A DNA stretch of 32,771 nucleotides from Actinomycetota bacterium (GTDB lineage: Bacteria > Actinomycetota > Acidimicrobiia > Acidimicrobiales > Ilumatobacteraceae): the NCBI GenBank assembly GCA_026393475.1, contig JAPLAA010000075.1, positions 1 to 32,771 on the forward strand, read 5' to 3'. Position 1 is the first letter of the stretch, and each line of letters opens with the position of its first letter. The translations under genes were made by a program, and so were the position numbers. The notes under the pieces were generated by a model, which was given only the letters and a program-made list of their open reading frames with translations, ran no database searches and was not told the origin of the DNA. Positions 8,767-15,743 of this stretch are shown in pieces.

Positions 8767-9295
8767 GTCGATCTCCTCCGGTGTTCACGATGCGACGAGC
8801 GTGCGCCCGCGCGGTGACGAGCAGCGACTCGGTGGCGTGGACCGACTTGCCGATCATGCCGGCCACGTCGGAAACGCCGAAGCCGTCGACATGGTGCGCG
8901 ACGAGGACGAAGCGCTCCAACGGCGACAGCCGGTCGGTCAGCCAGGCCAACGAGTCGTCGGAGTCGACGGTGACGACGGCGCCACGAGCACCGCCCGCCG
9001 CCGCGTGCTCGTCGGGCAGGCCGACATCGAGTCGGCTCGTCGACCGGAGATGATCGATGAAGCGGTTCCGGATCGTGGTGAAGAACCAGCCGGGACCGAC
9101 ATCGACCACCCTCGACGCTCTCGCTGCCCGGATCAGTCGGACGAACGCGTCCTGCACCAGATCCTCCGCCAACTGCCGGTCGGCACCGGCGAGACGGGAG
9201 GCGTAGCGATAGACCTCGTCGAGCACGCCTTCGACGACGCGGCGCAGGGATTCGTCGTCGGACACGTCCCATCGCTCCGCCACGTCACACATCAT
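8759..9295 (-). CDS. ECF-type RNA polymerase sigma factor
   Basis: A 178-residue protein with region 2 (LAEDLVQDAFVRLIRAAR and the WFFTTIRNRFIDHLRS segment) and region 4 (LSPLERFVLVAHHVDGFG followed by a helix-turn-helix VSDVAGMIGKSVHATESLL). Length and layout are normal for an ECF sigma factor. It opens a two-gene operon with the membrane protein that overlaps its end. The first two codons are both ATG (9295 and 9292), and either could start it. I could not find a convincing ECF-type autoregulated promoter upstream. Confidence 0.88.
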   Translation of the reverse strand: MMCDVAERWDVSDDESLRRVVEGVLDEVYRYASRLAGADRQLAEDLVQDAFVRLIRAARASRVVDVGPGWFFTTIRNRFIDHLRSTSRLDVGLPDEHAAAGGARGAVVTVDSDDSLAWLTDRLSPLERFVLVAHHVDGFGVSDVAGMIGKSVHATESLLVTARAHARRIVNTGGDRHG

Positions 9296-9407
9296 GGTGT
9301 CCGACGTTCGACCCGACCGGTTGCCGTGTTACAGAACCGCGACGATTCCCGATTCCCCAGAGCTCGATGCTCGATCGAGCGTGGCGCCCCGGCACTACCG
9401 TCGAGCC

Positions 9408-10202
9408 GTGCACCGCGCCGCTCGTCCACTCGCTCCCCGGCTCTCGACATCGGTGGTCCTCGTCGTGGTGCTGGCCTGGTCGACGTCGTCGTGCAGCGAC
9501 GAGACGAGTCGCGATGCCGTCACTGCGTCGACCTCCGCTCCCACTGCATCGGCGCAGCCGCTCGCAATCGTCGACGGGCGCGGCAACACGTGGACCGCAC
9601 CAGACGGCACCGAGGTGTCGTTCGTGGCGGTGCTGCCACCGGCTCGTGTCGCCGGCGAACCCGGGCGCGTGCTGCTCGCGTTCCCGCCGGGCGGTCAGGA
9701 CCTCGACCTCACCGAACGGCTCGTCGACGAGGACTGGAGAGACGAGGCGCTCTCCCGCGGCTGGGTGGTCGTCTCCCCCGCCGCCCCGTCGACCGGGCTC
9801 TGGTACACCGACGAGACGGCAGCACTGCTGCCAGCGTTCCTCGACTCGATCGCCGCCACGTTCCCGCCGACGGACGGCACGTTCGATCTCGCCGGCGTCA
9901 GCAACGGCGGCCTCAGCGGCTTCCGCGCCGCGCTCGAACACCCGGAGCGATTCCGGTCGATGGTGCTGTTCCCCGGCTCACCGCCGAACGACACGACCGA
10001 CGAGGAGTTCGCCGCGCTCGACGCGATCGACATCACCTTGATCGTCGGTGGCGACGACGCGAGCTGGCTCCAGGGATCGCAGCAGGCCCACGATCGCCTC
10101 GCCGCGCTCGACATCGACAGCGAGCTCGTGATCGTGCCCGGCGAGGGACACATCATCGAGAGCCTCACACCGGCGCAGCTCTGGGACGCGCTCGATCCGT
10201 GA
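9408..10202 (+). CDS. Secreted alpha/beta-hydrolase lipoprotein (LpqC/esterase-like)
   Basis: A 264-residue protein from GTG 9408. That start gives an N-terminal signal with a hydrophobic core and a Cys at residue 29 (lipobox-like TSSC). It also places TACCGT (9396-9401) six bases upstream, as expected for a leaderless mRNA. The alpha/beta hydrolase nucleophile elbow is GVSNGG (Ser165), with Asp about 216 in GGDDASW and His248 in GEGHII. GVSNGG is typical of the LpqC/PHB-depolymerase-like esterases. It is probably a cell-envelope esterase of unknown substrate. It overlaps the following DUF167 gene by 4 bp (GTGA). Confidence 0.75.
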   Translation: MHRAARPLAPRLSTSVVLVVVLAWSTSSCSDETSRDAVTASTSAPTASAQPLAIVDGRGNTWTAPDGTEVSFVAVLPPARVAGEPGRVLLAFPPGGQDLDLTERLVDEDWRDEALSRGWVVVSPAAPSTGLWYTDETAALLPAFLDSIAATFPPTDGTFDLAGVSNGGLSGFRAALEHPERFRSMVLFPGSPPNDTTDEEFAALDAIDITLIVGGDDASWLQGSQQAHDRLAALDIDSELVIVPGEGHIIESLTPAQLWDALDP

Positions 10203-10468
10203 CCACCGACATCGACGTGCATGTACGGCCGGGCGCGAAACGCACCGTCGTCGGCGGATCGCACGACGGAGTGCTCACCGTCGCAGTGGCCGCCCCGCCG
10301 GCCGATGGCCAGGCGAACGACGCGGTTCGGCGGGCGGTGGCCGACGCGTTCGGCATCCGTGTGTCGGCGGTCGAGATCGTCCGCGGTCATTCCTCGCGCC
10401 GCAAGCAGCTCCGTTTGGATGGCGACGACACGATGATCGCCGCTCGACTCGCCGAGCTCCGCGGCTGA
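10199..10468 (+). CDS. DUF167 (YggU) family protein
   Basis: An 89-residue protein starting at GTG 10199, whose last bases overlap the preceding stop (GTGA). It has the family pattern: VHVRPGAKRT near the start, the VAAPPADGQANDAV block, and IVRGHSSRRKQL near the end. The family is small, widespread and of unknown biochemical role. Coupling to the upstream lipoprotein suggests co-expression, not a shared function. Confidence 0.85.
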   Translation: MTTDIDVHVRPGAKRTVVGGSHDGVLTVAVAAPPADGQANDAVRRAVADAFGIRVSAVEIVRGHSSRRKQLRLDGDDTMIAARLAELRG

Positions 10469-10480
10469 CGACTCGCACGC

Positions 10481-10525
10481 CCGGGCCGCGCCCCTCCTCG
10501 CACTGCGGGGAACGACGCGGCCCGG
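10481..10525. terminator. Bidirectional terminator between convergent genes
   Basis: CCGGGCCGCG (10481-10490) and CGCGGCCCGG (10516-10525) are perfect 10-bp inverted arms. An inner CCCC/GGGG stem (10491-10494 with 10507-10510) extends the structure. It lies between the DUF167 stop (10468) and the SPFH stop (10539), so it can serve both strands. There is no T-run, which is common in high-GC actinobacteria. Confidence 0.75.
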
Positions 10526-10538
10526 ACGACGAGACGTG

Positions 10539-12620
10539 TCAGGCGGCCGGCCGCTCGATCGGCACCACGACCTCATCGGCGGTCGACGCCGCCGGCATGA
10601 AACGCCGGATCAACGACGCAGCGAGGCCGTCGATGCTGCCGCCGCTCGTGACGAGCACGTCCGGCATCACGTCGATGCGGCCCTCGGCGATCGCGTTGAT
10701 CGCCGCCACGAGCGCCGTCGCGGTCGGGCCGAGCGCCTGCTTCTGTGCTTCGAACCCTTCGGCACGGGCGAGGCCGAGCGCCTCGGCCGCCTTGGCCTCG
10801 GCAAGACCGACGGCTTCGGCACGTGACGCCTCGGCCGCACCGACCGCGGCGACCTTCGACGCCTCGGCGAGACCGAGCGCCTCGATGCGGCTGGCATCGG
10901 CCCGGCCGAGCACTTCGACCTTCGTGGCCTCGGCGCGCGCTGTCGTCTCCACGTAGGCGGCCTCACCGCGAGCCTTGGCAGCACGGGCCTCGGCCTCGTT
11001 CGAATTGATCTCGATCGACACCTGCGAACTCGCCAACTGCCCTTGCATGTCGGCCGTACCGCGAGCCTTCTCGACCTCGATACGGGCGTGCTGGGCTTCA
11101 CGCTGTTCGTGGAACGTCGCCTTCTCCTGCTTGGCGATCTCGCGCTCGGTCAGCACCTGCACGAGCTCGTCGGGGAACACGACGTCCTGGATGTACACGC
11201 CGCGGGTCTCGACGTCGTAGGTGGTGAGGTAGCGGGTGACCGCCGCGAGTGCGGCCTCCTGCACCTCGTCGCGCGTCTCGATGAAGCGCACGGCCTCGAG
11301 CCGCTGCAGCGTGTTGCGGAAGTGGTTGCCGACGGCGGACTGCAACACCTCATTGACCAGGTTCTGCATCGTGCCCACCATCGAGATCACCTTCGGCGCC
11401 TTGGTGTCGCTGACGTGGATCTGCACCTGCAGGTCGATCGAGAACACGAAGCCCTCACGGCTCTTGCCCTCGATCGGGCTGAGCGACGAGTCGAGGTTGT
11501 GGGCCGTGCTCGACGCGCTCGCCCAGTTCAGGGTGAGGATCGAGGTGGGCACGATCTCGGCCGCGTAGATGCGCGGGTTGATCGGGTACTTGCCGGTGCG
11601 CAGTGGCTCCTGCCAGATGCCGCGGCGGCCGGGCTGCACGATCGAGCCGAACTTGAACTCGGCACCGCTCGTGTCGAGTGTGGGCAGACCCACGAAGCTC
11701 TTCACGACCGCGACCTCGCCCTGGCGCACCACCAGCATCGGCACCATCTCCACGCGCACCAGGAACGGGTTGAGCAGATAGGCGCCGTACAGCAACGGGT
11801 CGTGCTGCAGGCCGATGCGACCACCGTGGGCCATGAAGGCCTGGAAGTCCTGGTAGTTGTTGTGCAGCTCGTTCTTGCGGCCGAGCAGGGTGTCGATGAT
11901 CTCGGCATCGGTGGCGCCGTCGGCCTCCATCGCGTGCACGTCGTCGAAGCCGCCGAGCCGGCTGGCGATGTCGCCCGACGGCAACGGCTCACCGTCGAGC
12001 GCGGTCACCACGCCGACCATGTCGATCGAACCGTTCGGAGCGATCACGGTCACCTGGAGCTGCTCGGGCTGCAGGCCGAACACCTCGGGCGTGATGCCGC
12101 CGTACTGGTGCACGACCGCCTGCAGTTCGCTCGACACGGGTGCGCCGTACACGCGGCTCGCGGTGATGACGAGGAACGCAGCGGGGTGGATCGGCACGAG
12201 CGTGCCCGGAGGCAGCACCGGGCGCTGCACACCCTTCTGGCCGCCGTTGGACAAGAAGGCCCCGAGGTCGCTGAAGTTGCCGAACGACTCGCGGTACTCG
12301 GCACTCTTCGCACCGATCGCGATCGGATCACCGACCTGGGCGATGACGACGCCGAGCTCGCCGGCGGGCACCTGCACCCAGGGGTGCTTGGAGACCGTGT
12401 ACACCGGCCACAGCTTGAAGCGCAGACCGGGCATGAGCAGCGCAGCCTGATAGCCGGCCTCGCCGTGCAGGGCGACCGGATTGCCGTCCGCGAGGCTGCG
12501 CCGCGCGAACCGCTTGTTGACGAGACCGATCTCGGACGGGCCGACGACTCGGAGGGACCTCGCCACCACGAAGGCGGCGAGGACGACGACGAACAGTGAG
12601 ACGACGAGGGTGATCAGCAT
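10539..12620 (-). CDS. Large flotillin-like SPFH/Band-7 membrane protein
   Basis: A 693-residue protein. ATG 12620 is supported by AGGAGG about 7 bases upstream and by an N-terminal membrane helix (about residues 2-20) right after the start. A long beta-rich SPFH/Band-7-like region runs to about residue 500, including the NEVLQSAVGNHFRNTLQ and YDVETRGVYIQDVVFP blocks. Then comes an Ala/Glu-rich coiled coil (about 500-630) with repeated EALGLAEAS-type units, and a tail with PDVLVTSGGS. Flotillin-like proteins organise membrane microdomains. It is longer than typical flotillins (about 430-500) owing to extra sequence before the coiled coil. No NfeD partner is adjacent. Confidence 0.82.
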   Translation of the reverse strand: MLITLVVSLFVVVLAAFVVARSLRVVGPSEIGLVNKRFARRSLADGNPVALHGEAGYQAALLMPGLRFKLWPVYTVSKHPWVQVPAGELGVVIAQVGDPIAIGAKSAEYRESFGNFSDLGAFLSNGGQKGVQRPVLPPGTLVPIHPAAFLVITASRVYGAPVSSELQAVVHQYGGITPEVFGLQPEQLQVTVIAPNGSIDMVGVVTALDGEPLPSGDIASRLGGFDDVHAMEADGATDAEIIDTLLGRKNELHNNYQDFQAFMAHGGRIGLQHDPLLYGAYLLNPFLVRVEMVPMLVVRQGEVAVVKSFVGLPTLDTSGAEFKFGSIVQPGRRGIWQEPLRTGKYPINPRIYAAEIVPTSILTLNWASASSTAHNLDSSLSPIEGKSREGFVFSIDLQVQIHVSDTKAPKVISMVGTMQNLVNEVLQSAVGNHFRNTLQRLEAVRFIETRDEVQEAALAAVTRYLTTYDVETRGVYIQDVVFPDELVQVLTEREIAKQEKATFHEQREAQHARIEVEKARGTADMQGQLASSQVSIEINSNEAEARAAKARGEAAYVETTARAEATKVEVLGRADASRIEALGLAEASKVAAVGAAEASRAEAVGLAEAKAAEALGLARAEGFEAQKQALGPTATALVAAINAIAEGRIDVMPDVLVTSGGSIDGLAASLIRRFMPAASTADEVVVPIERPAA

Positions 12621-12694
12621 CGTCCCACCTCCTTTCTGGATCCTGCTGGGATCCGAAGAGATGGATGTTGATGCCGACCAGACTTCCCGGCGCT

Positions 12695-12726
12695 CCAGAC
12701 AGCTGGCTTGTATCGCACCTGTCTGG
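12695..12726. promoter_or_regulatory. Inverted repeat at the predicted SPFH transcription start
   Basis: CCAGACAG (12695-12702) and CTGTCTGG (12719-12726) are perfect 8-bp arms around a 16-base spacer. Its outer edge coincides with the expected +1 of the SPFH promoter, so it could be an operator or a 5'-end stem of the mRNA. Confidence 0.55.
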
Positions 12727-12731
12727 TACTC

Positions 12732-12760
12732 GTGATACGCCTGCGTCGTCAGGAAGTCAA
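12732..12760 (-). promoter_or_regulatory. Promoter for the SPFH gene
   Basis: On the minus strand, TTGACT (12760-12755) is followed after 17 bases by TATCAC (12737-12732). The predicted start is near 12725, giving a leader of about 105 bases before the ATG at 12620. Confidence 0.6.
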
Positions 12761-12834
12761 GTGGGATCGATCCTCGCCACTCGAACGAGGGCGCTCGGTC
12801 CGATCCGGCGACGGCGACCGACGTCGGCCGACGG

Positions 12835-13704
12835 TCAGCCGTCCATCCCGAAACGGTCTTGCAAGCCCTGGGCGAGTTGCAACAGACGATCACCCGGCAG
12901 CGGCGAGAGCATCACCCGGGTGACACCCAACTCCCCCAGCTGGTCGATGCGGGCGCTCACCTCGTCGAGCGTGCGCCCGCCACCACTGGCGGTCAGCTCG
13001 ATCTCGCCCGGGTCGCGTCCGATCGCTGCACACTCGGCGCGCATCGCGGCGAACGCAGCGCTCAGGTCCTCGATGCTGCCACTGCCGGGGAAGAAGCCGT
13101 TGCCGATGCGGGCGGCACGCTGAGCGGCACGGGCGGTGTGCCCACCGATCACGATCGGCACCGAGCCGTTCACCGGCACCGGTCGGCTGATGCAGTTGTC
13201 GAAGTTGGCGTAGGTGTTGTGGACGCTGGCCTTCTCCCCGGTCCACAGCGCGCGCATCGCCTCGACGTAGTCGTCGTGACGGCGACCTCGATCGGCGAAC
13301 GGCACGCCGAGCGCGTCGAACTCTTCCTGCAACCAGCCGACGCCCACGCCGAGCAGCAGGCGACCGCCGCTGAACACGTCGAGCGTGGCGACCTCCTTGG
13401 CGGCCACGAGCGGGTTGCGCTGCGGGAGGATCAAGATGCCCGTACCGAGCTTGATCCGCTCGGTCACGGCGGCGATGTACGACAGCCAGATCAGCGGGTC
13501 GGGGAGGTCGAACTCCTCCGCTCCCCCGGCCATCTTGCCGCTCTTGTCGTACGGGTACTTCGACTCGTACCCGCTCGGCACGACGACGTGCTCGACGGTC
13601 CAGAGCGACTCGAATCCGGCGCCTTCGGCGGCCTGGGCGAGCTGGCGGGCACCGGCGGGCGTGGAGCCCATCCCGGTGTTGGTGAACATGAGGCCGAACT
13701 TCAT
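12835..13704 (-). CDS. LLM-class (luciferase-like), probably F420-dependent oxidoreductase
   Basis: A 289-residue protein from ATG 13704. It has the luciferase-like monooxygenase pattern: MKFGLMFTNTG at the first strand, WTVEHVVVP, the GTGILILPQRNPLVAAKEVATLD segment, LLGVGVGWL and VPIVIGGHTARAAQRAAR. Actinobacterial members of this size mostly use coenzyme F420; the substrate cannot be inferred. It lies 75 bases downstream of the RpiR regulator on the same strand and may share its transcript. Confidence 0.85.
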   Translation of the reverse strand: MKFGLMFTNTGMGSTPAGARQLAQAAEGAGFESLWTVEHVVVPSGYESKYPYDKSGKMAGGAEEFDLPDPLIWLSYIAAVTERIKLGTGILILPQRNPLVAAKEVATLDVFSGGRLLLGVGVGWLQEEFDALGVPFADRGRRHDDYVEAMRALWTGEKASVHNTYANFDNCISRPVPVNGSVPIVIGGHTARAAQRAARIGNGFFPGSGSIEDLSAAFAAMRAECAAIGRDPGEIELTASGGGRTLDEVSARIDQLGELGVTRVMLSPLPGDRLLQLAQGLQDRFGMDG

Positions 13705-13779
13705 GGCGCGCACCTTAGGTGCGGCATCGTCGTCGACCGGACCCGGACGCGGGATCGCCGGCGGGCGGCAGCGAGCGGC

Positions 13780-14616
13780 TCAGCGGTCGGTGAGGGACTG
13801 CTGCCAGACCGTCTCGAGACGGTCGAGCCGTTCGGTGGCGACGGCGCGCAACTGGTCGGCCACGCCGGTGACGAGGAGGTTGAACACCGACAGCGTGCCG
13901 ACGTGGGAGTCGAACGGGCCGGCGCCGGCCGCAGCGACGACGAAGGTGCGCTGTGCCCCGGCCGACAGCGGTGAGAGCAGGCTGTCGGTGACCGCGACGG
14001 TCCACACGCCCGCCGCGGCTGCCTCGGCCGCGGCGTCGACCACCCATCGCTCGTAGCGACGGAAGTCGACCGCCACCAGCACGTCGGTCGGCCGCAGCAG
14101 GGCGATCTGGCGCCGGACAGCGATGTCGTTGCCGTCGAGCACCTGCACGTCGTCACGGAGTGCGAGCAGATCGACCACGAGCTGCTGGGCCACGCCTCGG
14201 GACGCGTCGCCCGACAGCACGTACACACGGGCCGTCACGTCGGCGAGGTGGCGCACGACGTCGTCGAGCATCGCGGCGTCGATGGGACGCAGCGTCGCCT
14301 GGACGTTGGCCTGCTCGAGCTGCAGGTGCCGTCCGACGAGATCGGAGCCGACCGGTTCACGGATGCGCTCGGCCGCCGGACGGAGCTGGTTCGCGAGATC
14401 GTGCTGGACCGAGGCCTGCAGGGCGGTGAAGCCGTCGTATCCGAGCTTCGAGGCGAGCCGCACCACCGTCGCGGCCCCGGCCCCGGCGGCCGCAGCGAGC
14501 TCGGCGACCGTGCCGAACGCGACCAGCTGCGGTCGTTCCAGCACCACTTCGGCGACCCGTCGTTCGGCCTTGGTGAGCGAGGCGCCAGACCTGCCGATGC
14601 GATCCGCCGATTCCAC
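13780..14616 (-). CDS. MurR/RpiR-family transcriptional regulator
   Basis: A 278-residue protein with an N-terminal HTH_6 domain (LTKAERRVAEVVLERPQ, then TVAELAAAAGAGAATVVRLASKLGYDGF, about residues 15-75) and a C-terminal SIS sugar-phosphate-binding domain (about 105-255). GTG 14616 gives the normal family length, and TACACT at 14624-14629 (minus strand) lies seven bases upstream, as in leaderless genes. It diverges from the AsnO-like oxygenase across 80 bases containing a 7-bp inverted repeat. RpiR proteins usually sense phosphosugars; here the ligand is unknown and the divergent gene is the likeliest target. Confidence 0.85.
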   Translation of the reverse strand: MESADRIGRSGASLTKAERRVAEVVLERPQLVAFGTVAELAAAAGAGAATVVRLASKLGYDGFTALQASVQHDLANQLRPAAERIREPVGSDLVGRHLQLEQANVQATLRPIDAAMLDDVVRHLADVTARVYVLSGDASRGVAQQLVVDLLALRDDVQVLDGNDIAVRRQIALLRPTDVLVAVDFRRYERWVVDAAAEAAAAGVWTVAVTDSLLSPLSAGAQRTFVVAAAGAGPFDSHVGTLSVFNLLVTGVADQLRAVATERLDRLETVWQQSLTDR

Positions 14617-14650
14617 GTGCCGGAGTGTAGATCGCCGACCCCGGCGATGA

Positions 14651-14677
14651 CGGGAACTGTTGATTCGTTCGTTCCCG
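14651..14677. promoter_or_regulatory. Candidate operator between the RpiR regulator and the oxygenase
   Basis: CGGGAAC (14651-14657) and GTTCCCG (14671-14677) are perfect 7-bp arms separated by 13 bases. The site overlaps the -35 region of the oxygenase promoter (TTGATT at 14660) and lies upstream of the regulator's own -10. It is a good candidate for control of both directions. Confidence 0.55.
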
Positions 14678-14690
14678 ATTCGGCTAGGAT
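14660..14690 (+). promoter_or_regulatory. Likely promoter of the AsnO-like oxygenase gene
   Basis: TAGGAT (14685-14690) lies six bases before the ATG at 14697, predicting a leaderless mRNA. TTGATT (14660-14665) is a possible -35 but at 19-base spacing. Confidence 0.45.
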
Positions 14691-14696
14691 TGGAAC

Positions 14697-15689
14697 ATGC
14701 GTTCCGACCAGTTGACTTCGACTCAGCCGATCTCCGTTCTGCCCACCGAACACGCACTGCCGCCGGTGGTCGTCCATCCCGGCAGCCCGCTGGCGACGAC
14801 GCCCGACCACGACCCGTGCTCCGAAGCGTTCGTGAACGCCGCCGGGCATGCGAACCGGCTCCTGCCCGCCGTCATCCACGACGCCCTGGTCGACTTCGTC
14901 GATCAGCCCCACCGCAGCGGCGCCCTCCTGATCAAGGGCATGCCGATCGGCGAGCTGCCGTCCACCCCGGCCACGCCCACCACCCCCGCCTCGAAGGACC
15001 ACACGAGCGAGTTCTCCCTGCTCACGGTGGCGCGTCGACTCGGTCAACCCGTCGGCTACGAGCCCGAGCACGGCGGCGACATCGTCCAGAACCTCGTGCC
15101 GGTGAAGGGCACCGAGCACCGTCAGGTGAGCACGTCGTCGAAGGTGGAGCTGATGTTCCACACCGAGGCGGCGTTTCACCCCCACCGCCCCCGCTACCTG
15201 CTGCTCATCTGCCTGCGCGGCGATCCCTCGGCGATCACGACGCTGTCGTCGATCCACGAGGTGCTCCCCCACCTGCCGGCCGACGTGCGCGACACCCTGT
15301 TCGAGCCACGGTTCCGCACCGCGGTCGACGAGAGCTACCTCCACGGGCGCCAGAGCGTGCTCGGTGCGCCGATGCCGGTGCTGAGCGGCGACCGCGAGCT
15401 CCCCACGATGGTGTTCGACGCCGACCTGATGGTGGGCACCGACGAAGCCGCCGACGAGGCGCTGCAGGCGCTGTCGCGTGCGGTCGAATCGCTCCGGACG
15501 GGCGTCGCGCTCGAGGCCGGCGACCTGCTCGTGGTCGACAACGCCGTCGCGGTCCACGGTCGCAGCCCCTACTCCCCCCGCTTCGACGGCACCGACCGCT
15601 GGCTGCAGCGCGCCTTCGTCGTGAGCGACCTACGCCCGAGCGCCGCCGACCGCCAAGGCCGAGTCATCACCACCGTCTTCGGCGCCTGA
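14697..15689 (+). CDS. AsnO/clavaminate-synthase-like Fe(II)/2-oxoglutarate oxygenase
   Basis: A 330-residue protein. The iron-binding triad of the clavaminate-synthase-like family is visible: HTE at residues 155-157 and a distal His287 in AVHGRSPYSPRFDGTD, with an Arg-rich RWLQRAF stretch after it that would bind 2-oxoglutarate. As I recall, L-asparagine 3-oxygenase AsnO uses His155, Glu157 and His287, so spacing and length (about 333) match closely. AsnO and VioC hydroxylate free amino acids. No NRPS genes lie nearby, so the substrate may be a free amino acid or an unrelated molecule. The divergent RpiR regulator probably controls it. Confidence 0.78.
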   Translation: MRSDQLTSTQPISVLPTEHALPPVVVHPGSPLATTPDHDPCSEAFVNAAGHANRLLPAVIHDALVDFVDQPHRSGALLIKGMPIGELPSTPATPTTPASKDHTSEFSLLTVARRLGQPVGYEPEHGGDIVQNLVPVKGTEHRQVSTSSKVELMFHTEAAFHPHRPRYLLLICLRGDPSAITTLSSIHEVLPHLPADVRDTLFEPRFRTAVDESYLHGRQSVLGAPMPVLSGDRELPTMVFDADLMVGTDEAADEALQALSRAVESLRTGVALEAGDLLVVDNAVAVHGRSPYSPRFDGTDRWLQRAFVVSDLRPSAADRQGRVITTVFGA

Positions 15690-15706
15690 CGGCTGGGATC
15701 CACCCC

Positions 15707-15732
15707 GAGGGCCGCCGCCGTGGCGGACCCTC
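15707..15732. terminator. Bidirectional terminator hairpin
   Basis: GAGGGCCGCC (15707-15716) pairs with GGCGGACCCTC (15722-15732) over ten pairs with a single bulged A; the loop is GCCGT. It sits between the convergent stops at 15689 and 15744. Confidence 0.7.
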
Positions 15733-15743
15733 TGCGCGGTTGT

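Noticed and set aside
11043..12599. Long plus-strand open frame opposite the SPFH gene
   Set aside because: It is a GC-skewed shadow of the coding strand; its composition is His/Arg/Asp-rich with no recognisable domain.
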